This document shows, one piece after another, positions 1 through 5,585 of a DNA stretch of 5,585 nt (positions are counted from its first letter, which is position 1; every line of letters begins with the position of its first letter). Made by a program: the position numbers and the translations under genes. The stretch lies in NCBI GenBank assembly GCA_903841915.1, contig CAIMKO010000395.1:1-5585 (forward strand), written 5' to 3'. This DNA comes from an uncultured Chitinophagaceae bacterium (lineage in GTDB: Bacteria > Bacteroidota > Bacteroidia > Chitinophagales > Chitinophagaceae). The notes beneath the pieces are model-generated. The model ran no database searches, was not told the origin of the DNA, and saw nothing but the letters and a program-made list of their open reading frames with translations.

Positions 1-1500
1 GAAATAATGGATACCACGCTTCGCGATGGCGAACAAACAAGTGGTGTGTCTTTTTCTGCATCTGAAAAATTAACGATCGCACAACTCTTGTTGACTGAAG
101 TAAAAGTTGACAGAATTGAAATAGCGTCAGCACGTGTATCTGAGGGTGAATTTCAAGCAGTTAAAAAAATTACTGAATGGGCGAAATCACATGGCTGTAT
201 CGATAAAGTAGAAGTACTCACTTTTGTGGATGGAGATGTTTCAGTAAACTGGATGCTTGCTGCAGGAGCAAAAGTGATGAACTTATTGACAAAGGGATCC
301 CTGAATCATCTGACACATCAAATTAAAAAAACGCCTGAAGAACATTTTACAGATATTGCTCAGGTAATTGCTTTGGCAAAAAAAAATAATTTAGAGTGTA
401 ATGTTTATTTGGAAGATTGGAGCAACGGCATGCGTAATTCGAAACAATATGTTTTTCAATATTTAGATTTTTTAGCAACACAACCCATCAAAAGGATTTT
501 ATTGCCGGATACATTAGGCGTTTTGATCCCATCAGAAACCGCAGAATATATTTCTTCAATTGTTCAACGTTATCCGAATATTCATTTTGATTTTCACGCC
601 CATAATGATTACGATCTTAGTATTGCCAATGTTTTGGAAGCCGTAAAGGCCGGGGCTCATGGATTGCATCTTACTGTGAATGGGATGGGTGAAAGAGCAG
701 GCAATGCGCCTTTAGCAAGCGCCATAGCTGTGCTAAATGACTTTATGCCTTCAGTGAAAACATCTGTCGCTGAAAAATCTTTGTACTCCGTAAGTAAATT
801 GGTTGAAACATTTTCAGGTTTTAGAATTTCGGTAAACAAACCTGTTGTTGGGGAAAATGTATTTACACAAACTGCAGGTATACATGCAGATGGCGATAAA
901 AAGAATAATTTGTATTACAATGATCTGATGCCCGAACGTTTTGGCCGTGAGCGAAAATATGCATTAGGAAAGATGAGTGGCAAAGCTAATATTGAGAATA
1001 ATTTATTGCAATTAGGTATTCAGTTGGCTGACGATGATTTGAAAAAAGTCACACAGAGGATCATTGAATTAGGCGACAGAAAAGAAACCGTTACTCAAGC
1101 AGATCTCCCTTATATTATTTCGGATATTTTAGATAGTAATAGTATTGAAGAAAAAGTTCACATAAAAAACTACGTGTTAACGCACTCAAAGAATCTTAGG
1201 CCATCTGTTACATTAAGTATTTCCATTAACGGCGAATTGTTTGAAGAACATGCACAGGGCGATGGTCAATATGATGCATTCGTAAATGCCTTATATAAAA
1301 TTTATGATCAAAAAAAGATCGTGTTGCCTATATTGGTTGATTACGCGGTTCGCATTCCCCCAGGTGGTAAATCAGATGCACTTTGTGAAACGATTATCAC
1401 TTGGTCACATAATAATAAAGAATTCAAGACACGCGGGTTAGACAGTGATCAGACAGTTGCTGCCATTAAAGCAACAGAAAAAATGTTGAATCAGATTTAA
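1..1500 (+). CDS. cimA: (R)-citramalate synthase (LeuA/CimA family), 5' end cut by the window
   Basis: This enzyme is predicted to condense pyruvate with acetyl-CoA to (R)-citramalate, the first step of threonine-independent isoleucine synthesis, in the cytoplasm. Numbering from the ATG at 7, the family signature TTLRDGEQ lies at residues 3-10 (catalytic R6, D7), the metal-binding HAHND at 197-201, NGMGERAGN at 225-233 and GIHADG at 291-296. A LeuA-type regulatory domain (about 384-497, with GDGQYDA at 418-424) would bind the feedback amino acid. As I recall the Leptospira interrogans enzyme, its pyruvate-pocket residues Leu81, Leu104 and Tyr144 align with L71, L94 and Y134 here, and the match runs nearly full length, favouring CimA over 2-isopropylmalate synthase. 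The frame is open through the left edge (Glu-Ile precede the ATG) and relatives have about ten more N-terminal residues, so the true start is probably outside. leuB follows after 19 bp, apparently in one operon. Automatic annotation may call it 2-isopropylmalate synthase; family membership is near certain, substrate less so. Confidence 0.9.
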   Translation, partial: EIMDTTLRDGEQTSGVSFSASEKLTIAQLLLTEVKVDRIEIASARVSEGEFQAVKKITEWAKSHGCIDKVEVLTFVDGDVSVNWMLAAGAKVMNLLTKGSLNHLTHQIKKTPEEHFTDIAQVIALAKKNNLECNVYLEDWSNGMRNSKQYVFQYLDFLATQPIKRILLPDTLGVLIPSETAEYISSIVQRYPNIHFDFHAHNDYDLSIANVLEAVKAGAHGLHLTVNGMGERAGNAPLASAIAVLNDFMPSVKTSVAEKSLYSVSKLVETFSGFRISVNKPVVGENVFTQTAGIHADGDKKNNLYYNDLMPERFGRERKYALGKMSGKANIENNLLQLGIQLADDDLKKVTQRIIELGDRKETVTQADLPYIISDILDSNSIEEKVHIKNYVLTHSKNLRPSVTLSISINGELFEEHAQGDGQYDAFVNALYKIYDQKKIVLPILVDYAVRIPPGGKSDALCETIITWSHNNKEFKTRGLDSDQTVAAIKATEKMLNQI

Positions 1501-1519
1501 TTTAAAAGTTCAAAAAAAT

Positions 1520-2593
1520 ATGGCTAAGAAAAATATTTTAATAGTTCCGGGAGATGGGATTGGCCAGGAAGTTACAGCAGTCGGCAAAAAAGTTTTAGAT
1601 GCTATTGCTGCAAAGTTCAATCATGGGTTTATTTATGATGAGGCATTGATCGGCCATGTTGCCATTGAAGCAACAGGGAGTCCTTTACCTGATGAGACAT
1701 TGGTGAAAATGAAAAACTCGGATGCTGTATTATTTGGGGCCGTGGGTCATCCAAAATATGATAATGATCCTTCCGCAAAAGTACGTCCCGAACAAGGCCT
1801 TTTGAAGATGCGAAAGGAGTTGGGTTTATATGCTAATCTTCGCCCAATTAAATTGTTTGATGAATTATTAAGTGCATCAAGCATTAAGCCTGAAATATTA
1901 AAAGGAGCTGATATTCTATTTTTCAGAGAATTGACCGGTGATATTTATTTTGGTGAAAAAGGGCGCAAGAATAATGGCGACACAGCCTTTGATGTGGCAG
2001 AATACAGTCGTTATGAGGTAGAGCGTATTGGACGAAAAGCTTTTGATGCTGCAAGAACACGAAAGAAAAAATTGTGTTCTGTCGATAAGGCAAACGTTTT
2101 AGAGACAAGCCGTTTATGGCGCGAAGTAATCCAAAAATTAGCATTAGAATATCCTGATGTTGAAGTGGAATATCAGTTTGTTGATGCCACGGCAATGTTG
2201 TTAATTAAAGACCCTTGCCGTTTTGATGTTGTTGTTACTGCAAATTTATTCGGGGATATTTTAACTGATGAAGCTTCTCAGATCGCAGGCAGTATGGGTA
2301 TGCTGGCATCTGCTTCCATCGGCGATGGAACAGGCGTTTATGAGCCCATTCATGGTTCGGCTCATGATATCACAGGAAAAGGAGTTGCGAATCCATTAGC
2401 ATCCATTTTATCTGCAGCACTGCTGTTAGATATTTCTTTTGGTTTGAAAAATGAATCTGCAGCCATTATCAAAGCAGTTGATGATGTTCTAAAACAAGGT
2501 TTCAGAACAAGAGATATTGCCGATCCAAATACCGCGAAAGAAAATATACTAGGCACAGATGCAATGGGTGAGGCAGTATTGAAATTCCTATAA
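1520..2593 (+). CDS. leuB: 3-isopropylmalate dehydrogenase
   Basis: This cytoplasmic enzyme oxidatively decarboxylates (2R,3S)-3-isopropylmalate to 2-oxoisocaproate with NAD+ in leucine synthesis. Family members also act on the methylmalate made from citramalate, giving 2-oxobutyrate for isoleucine. The 357 residues are a normal full length. Visible marks are the N-terminal PGDGIG, substrate arginines R98, R108 and R136 (the same spacing as Arg94/104/132 of the Thermus enzyme), catalytic Y143 and K190, metal-binding D222, D246 and D250, and YEPIHGSAHD at 274-283. D283 corresponds to the aspartate that selects NAD over NADP. The ATG at 1520 is preceded by an A-rich stretch rather than a Shine-Dalgarno motif, as is usual in Bacteroidota, and the product begins directly with the conserved first beta strand. 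The 19-bp gap to the citramalate synthase gene suggests co-transcription. A hairpin terminator lies about 90 bp after the stop. Isocitrate and tartrate dehydrogenases are less likely given the residue pattern. Confidence 0.96.
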   Translation: MAKKNILIVPGDGIGQEVTAVGKKVLDAIAAKFNHGFIYDEALIGHVAIEATGSPLPDETLVKMKNSDAVLFGAVGHPKYDNDPSAKVRPEQGLLKMRKELGLYANLRPIKLFDELLSASSIKPEILKGADILFFRELTGDIYFGEKGRKNNGDTAFDVAEYSRYEVERIGRKAFDAARTRKKKLCSVDKANVLETSRLWREVIQKLALEYPDVEVEYQFVDATAMLLIKDPCRFDVVVTANLFGDILTDEASQIAGSMGMLASASIGDGTGVYEPIHGSAHDITGKGVANPLASILSAALLLDISFGLKNESAAIIKAVDDVLKQGFRTRDIADPNTAKENILGTDAMGEAVLKFL

Positions 2594-2616
2594 CTCTTTT
2601 GGATATATGAATTTGT

Positions 2617-2658
2617 GTTAAATCTGATCAGCATTGGGTAAAATCTGTATACGCATTG
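2617..2658. repeat. Imperfect direct repeat, two copies of about 20 bp
   Basis: Two adjacent copies share the core AATCTG followed four or five bases later by GCATTG, at 2621-2636 and 2642-2658, with a period of about 22 bp. They lie between the leuB stop and the terminator hairpin, so they would be in the 3' untranslated part of the leuB transcript. No function is evident. It may be a decayed tandem duplication or chance in AT-rich sequence. Confidence 0.4.
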
Positions 2659-2685
2659 TGATACACCACCGATTCGTTGGCATAA

Positions 2686-2728
2686 AAAAATACTCATGTA
2701 GATATTTTACATCTACATGAGTATTTTT
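2686..2728. terminator. Bidirectional intrinsic terminator between convergent genes
   Basis: A perfect 18-bp inverted repeat (arms 2686-2703 and 2711-2728) encloses a 7-base loop. The inner 13 bp are mixed sequence (arm TACTCATGTAGAT) and the outer 5 bp are A:T. A T-rich tail follows on the + strand and the run of A before the left arm gives a U-rich tail on the - strand, so it can end transcription from both sides. It sits 92 bp after the leuB stop and only 9 bp from the stop of the opposing gene, where a shared terminator is expected. The stem is AT-rich but long and without mismatches. Confidence 0.88.
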
Positions 2729-2737
2729 ATTTAACTA

Positions 2738-5275
2738 TTACTGTTTCTTAAGCTGCTTGATAAAGTAAATGATCGTGTTATGTTCAAGGTCATTGGTAAC
2801 ACTTACTTCGGTGCGTTTACCTTCTCCGTCTGTTATTACCATCAGCGCAGAGTTTGGTGGAATCAGGCCAAGGTTTTCAGCAAAGAATACCATTATATTT
2901 TTACTTTGATCTTTATCAACTTTTACATAGAAGCTAATGGGTTGATCAACTTTTAACACTTGGTTATTGATAACAATTTTCTTGTTATAGATTACTGAAA
3001 TACTATCGTAATCAAAAACACCGTTGTCATACAATTCAATGTGAACAGAATCGGAAGTAGTGAATAAATAAACAGGATCTTTCGGAATACGCTTCATCAT
3101 TTCATCAACATTCCCTTTTCTTTTGGAAGCTTCAAAGGCATCTATCGCTTCAAAGTTCTTTACAACTTCGCTTGTGATATTTTTTGATAATTTAAGATTA
3201 TTCAAATGTTCATATCCATCGGAACTGGTACTGTTCAAATCAGATTGTAATTTGTTTTTCTTCGTGCGTTCTTTCTTTACTCTTTTTAATTTTCTACGAT
3301 CCTTCGCGGATAATTGGCTTTCATCATCCTGATTGATTTCTTTACCTTCTCTGATTTGTCTGATCAATTCATCTACATCAACTTCTTTACCGGATGGGTG
3401 CCATTTTGGATTCTTTTCTTTCGTAAGAATAATATCCGAACGTCTGTTGGCTACCTGCTTAGAAACATCGTAAGACTCATCGTCTTTACAAGGCATTACA
3501 TTATGATTCTTTCCGAAGAAATTAATATTTATTCTAGAAGGCTTGATACCATTCTTTCTCAAATAAGCTCTTACGGCTCTTGACCTTGCTCTGGATATCC
3601 TAACATTGGCAGCAACAGAACCTTTACAATCTCCAAAAGAGGCAACCAGGATATTGAGGTCTGGATTTTCTTTTAATAGGGATACTATTTTATCCAGTAC
3701 AGGAATATCCGCTTCTCTCGGTTCTGAACCATTGAGCTCGTAATAGGTTGTAAACCTGGCATAAGTGCCGGAGTTGATGGAATCTATTTGATGTTTCAAT
3801 GCTAAAGCAGCTATTTCCTCAGCAGAAGGTTGAGGCTTTTTAGGTGCTTCTTTAACAATTACCGGTCTTGGTGTAGTATCAACAGTTTCGCTCGGGCCTT
3901 CAGTAGTTTCAGTAGTTACCGGAACTTCAACGGCTTCATAAATATTTAATAGATTAGAACTGCTTTCTCTGTTTGAGCTGAAATAAACAGTATCCGAATT
4001 TGCATATCTGCTATAATACAATTCATCTCTAGCGGAGTTGATCGGATATCCCAGGTTCACATTACCTGTCCATTTATTGGTTTTAATGTCGCCTGAATCT
4101 TTGTAAATATCCAGCCCTCCAAAACCTGCTTTGCTGTCGGAACTAAAGTATAGCGTATGGTGCAATTCATCATAGAAAGGCGATGCTTCTTCACCTGAAG
4201 TATTAATAGTACGGCCGAGATTAATTGGTTGCCCTGTAGCTTTCCCCTTCACCATTTTGACCATCCATATATCAAATTTTCCAAGACTTCCCGGTCTGTC
4301 GGAAGCAAATAGTAATACGGAACCATCTTTAGAGATGTATGGATGTTTGGAATTATACCCTTTTTCATTAACCGGAAAATCCATTAATTCAGGTGATGAC
4401 CACTGCGATGTTTTTGTTGCTCTGGTAACATAAAAAATGGCATTGAAATTTTTTCCGGTCCAGGAAGTGAAATACAGGGTAAGACCATCTCCGGAAAGTG
4501 ACGATGCAGCAACATCTAGTTTTTTTGTATTGGTTTCAATTCTTGAAATGGTATTCGCTTCAAGATTGCCCGAATAAAGTCTTAGGGGATAAATTATTTT
4601 TTTTCTTTTGTTGATTGTATCCACCCTGGCACTGCTGAATATTACGGTGGAGTCACTCAATTTATTTAACGCGAAGCTGTTATCCTCAAGGTTAAAAGGC
4701 GCAGGAAGTCTCGAAACGGAAGTTTTTACGGGCTTCTTTTTTTGGCCAATCATATTATTGGCTGTTGTGATTTCCAATCTAGCCTGTTTTGTAAATTCGT
4801 CATTTTCTCTATGCCCTTTCAGGAAAATATCAAATTGTTCGATTGCTTTTTCCGGTTGGTTATTTGCTTTTAAACATACGGCATACCAAAAGCGTAATAA
4901 TGGATAATCAACAGTTTTCAAAGCGATGCATTTTTCATACATCTTTTGTGCATTTCTGTAATTATGATCGAGCCGGAAAGATTCCGCCAACTGATAGGTA
5001 AGATAAGCAGGATCTACTTTAGGCGGGTGCTTAGCATACTTATGACCTGCAGGAACGAAATCGCTGATTATATTGTCGTTCTGAGGATCAAGGGATAATG
5101 CTTTTATATAAGCTTGTGCTGCTTCAGAATACTCTTGCCTGTTAAATTTTTTATCTGCGTTTTTACTGGGATTCTTTTTAAATTGTGCATCTACTTCCAT
5201 GCTTTGCAAAAGGATACAGCAAAAAAGCAAAAATTTGATACTTGTTAAAATAGTTAAGTTGGCAGTCTTATACAT
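2738..5275 (-). CDS. Exported TPR / PD40 propeller / OmpA-domain protein with extra C-terminal beta domain
   Basis: This is a predicted envelope protein of 845 residues anchored to peptidoglycan. In order: a signal peptide (hydrophobic about 7-25, likely cleavage after VDA at 28-30; C19 has Phe at -1, so it is not a lipobox); TPR-like helices at about 40-62, 91-118 and 127-152; PD40-type blades at about 196-448 (for example SKDGSVLLFASDR at 315-327 and TLYFSSDSK at 374-382); a Pro/Thr-rich linker at 450-487; an OmpA-like domain at about 505-617; a Lys/Arg-rich segment at 656-676; and a beta-rich domain at about 735-845. In the OmpA domain D549, N557 and R564 keep the spacing of the diaminopimelate-binding Asp/Arg pair, and N610-R611-R612 is present. 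TPR-propeller-OmpA order recalls PorE of the type IX secretion system, but the middle domain of PorE is not seen and the OmpA domain is not terminal, so the specific role is unknown. The ATG is fixed by the signal peptide and an in-frame TGA five codons upstream. No operon partner lies in the window. Confidence 0.93.
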   Translation of the reverse strand: MYKTANLTILTSIKFLLFCCILLQSMEVDAQFKKNPSKNADKKFNRQEYSEAAQAYIKALSLDPQNDNIISDFVPAGHKYAKHPPKVDPAYLTYQLAESFRLDHNYRNAQKMYEKCIALKTVDYPLLRFWYAVCLKANNQPEKAIEQFDIFLKGHRENDEFTKQARLEITTANNMIGQKKKPVKTSVSRLPAPFNLEDNSFALNKLSDSTVIFSSARVDTINKRKKIIYPLRLYSGNLEANTISRIETNTKKLDVAASSLSGDGLTLYFTSWTGKNFNAIFYVTRATKTSQWSSPELMDFPVNEKGYNSKHPYISKDGSVLLFASDRPGSLGKFDIWMVKMVKGKATGQPINLGRTINTSGEEASPFYDELHHTLYFSSDSKAGFGGLDIYKDSGDIKTNKWTGNVNLGYPINSARDELYYSRYANSDTVYFSSNRESSSNLLNIYEAVEVPVTTETTEGPSETVDTTPRPVIVKEAPKKPQPSAEEIAALALKHQIDSINSGTYARFTTYYELNGSEPREADIPVLDKIVSLLKENPDLNILVASFGDCKGSVAANVRISRARSRAVRAYLRKNGIKPSRININFFGKNHNVMPCKDDESYDVSKQVANRRSDIILTKEKNPKWHPSGKEVDVDELIRQIREGKEINQDDESQLSAKDRRKLKRVKKERTKKNKLQSDLNSTSSDGYEHLNNLKLSKNITSEVVKNFEAIDAFEASKRKGNVDEMMKRIPKDPVYLFTTSDSVHIELYDNGVFDYDSISVIYNKKIVINNQVLKVDQPISFYVKVDKDQSKNIMVFFAENLGLIPPNSALMVITDGEGKRTEVSVTNDLEHNTIIYFIKQLKKQ

Positions 5276-5295
5276 ATTAATCCAGATTCAAAAAA

Positions 5296-5303
5296 CAAAA
5301 TTA
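5296..5303 (-). promoter_or_regulatory. Candidate Bacteroidota -7 promoter box for the OmpA-like gene
   Basis: Read on the - strand, 5303 to 5296 is TAATTTTG, an exact match to the Bacteroidota primary sigma -7 consensus TAnnTTTG. It lies 20 bp before the ATG, which would give a leader of roughly 15 bases. No TTG -33 element is seen at the usual distance of about 19-21 bp, so support rests on the single box and its position. Chance matches are fairly common in AT-rich DNA. Confidence 0.4.
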
Positions 5304-5362
5304 TCCCGACAAATTGTAAGAATTGTACGGTTTATGTCTCTAACTTATAACAATAGTTTAAT

Positions 5363-5385
5363 ATTTGAATAAGTGTAATTCAAAT
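5363..5385. repeat. Small inverted repeat (8-bp arms, 7-bp spacer)
   Basis: ATTTGAAT at 5363-5370 and ATTCAAAT at 5378-5385 are perfect reverse complements around a 7-base spacer. It lies about 90 bp upstream of the OmpA-like start, where an operator could sit, but the arms are short and A/T-rich, so chance is a serious alternative. It lacks the T-run of a terminator. Confidence 0.3.
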
Positions 5386-5522
5386 TCTTGCAAAAGATAC
5401 AGAAGCATTGCGAGATAATGAAATCTTTAATCGTTTTTTCATGAAAAAGAGGGTATTTTAAGCTGATGTATAAAGCTCAGATAAATTTATAGCTACAAAT
5501 AATAATTTATATGCAAGTAACG

Positions 5523-5530
5523 TAATTTTG
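5523..5530 (+). promoter_or_regulatory. Possible rightward -7 promoter box
   Basis: TAATTTTG on the + strand matches TAnnTTTG exactly and could start transcription of a gene beyond the right edge. No TTG is seen about 20 bp upstream and no start codon with a long open frame follows inside the window, so this is weak. Confidence 0.2.
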
Positions 5531-5585
5531 AGGGGATTTTGAAACTGCTGAATAATGTAAAGCTAATAAGACGAACTTTATTTAA

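Larger units (their letters stand above)
5276..5585. other. AT-rich non-coding region upstream of the OmpA-like gene
   Basis: These 310 bases at the right edge hold no open frame with coding character on either strand; the longest ATG-started frames I noticed by eye are a few codons. It contains the presumed leader and promoter of the leftward OmpA-like gene, a small inverted repeat and a possible rightward promoter box near the edge. I see no tRNA, riboswitch-like structure or mobile-element end. A divergent gene may begin beyond the window. Confidence 0.7.

Noticed and set aside
657..839. Open frame antisense to the citramalate synthase gene
   Set aside because: It lies entirely within a strongly conserved coding region on the other strand and its product has no recognisable features.
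1..1500. Assignment as leucine-pathway 2-isopropylmalate synthase (leuA)
   Set aside because: The pocket residues and overall similarity fit the Leptospira-type citramalate synthase better, though family-level annotation alone would not separate the two.
1923..2195. 90-codon open frame antisense to leuB
   Set aside because: It overlaps the conserved leuB catalytic region. The His/Gln-rich product looks like a reverse-strand artefact.
2362..2697. 111-codon open frame antisense to the end of leuB
   Set aside because: It starts within the terminator region and runs through conserved leuB sequence; the product has no motif or coding character.
3123..3583. Two overlapping Phe/Leu-rich open frames on the + strand opposite the OmpA-like gene
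   Set aside because: They arise from the complement of Lys/Glu-rich codons in the real gene. Their hydrophobicity reflects that, not membrane proteins.
4608..4907. 99-codon hydrophobic open frame on the + strand
   Set aside because: It is the complement of the TPR and first propeller region of the OmpA-like gene, with no start context or recognisable family.
5213..5233. Possible lipoprotein signal around the Cys-Cys pair at residues 19-20
   Set aside because: Phe18 precedes C19 and Cys19 precedes C20, which does not fit a lipobox; the VDA-Q site at 30/31 is a better signal peptidase I cleavage site.
5418..5461. Two tiny overlapping open frames (8 and 6 codons) joined by ATGA
   Set aside because: They are too short to support as genes, and an ATGA overlap at this size is easily chance. 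No long frame follows.

Overview
The window reads as a piece of chromosome from an AT-rich member of the Bacteroidota, probably near the Chitinophagaceae or Sphingobacteriales. The evidence is the TPR/PD40/OmpA protein architecture typical of that phylum, start codons preceded by A/T-rich sequence without Shine-Dalgarno motifs, and a TAnnTTTG-type promoter box. The family placement is inference; nothing here fixes the genus.

Left half (1-2593, + strand): two genes of branched-chain amino-acid synthesis separated by 19 bp. The first, cut by the left edge, is a LeuA-family acyltransferase. Its sequence and its predicted substrate-pocket residues match the Leptospira-type (R)-citramalate synthase (CimA) better than 2-isopropylmalate synthase. 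The second is an intact leuB (3-isopropylmalate dehydrogenase) with all expected catalytic residues. Together they suggest a threonine-independent route from pyruvate and acetyl-CoA via citramalate to 2-oxobutyrate and isoleucine, with LeuB shared with leucine synthesis. The intermediate isomerase (LeuCD) would have to be encoded elsewhere, probably upstream of the window.

Middle (2594-2737): a short convergent intergenic region. It holds an imperfect direct repeat and a strong hairpin with A-runs and T-runs on its two sides, fitting a bidirectional intrinsic terminator shared by leuB and the opposing gene.

Right half (2738-5275, - strand): one large gene for an 845-residue exported, probably periplasmic, peptidoglycan-anchored protein. 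Its order is signal peptide, TPR repeats, PD40 beta-propeller repeats, Pro/Thr-rich linker, OmpA-like domain, very basic segment and a C-terminal beta-rich domain. The first part resembles PorE-type proteins of the type IX secretion system, but the OmpA domain is internal and about 230 residues follow it. This is the least ordinary item in the window.

Right edge (5276-5585): AT-rich non-coding DNA with a candidate promoter for the OmpA-like gene, a small inverted repeat and a possible rightward promoter box. I see no RNA gene, mobile element, CRISPR array or clearly new multi-gene system.
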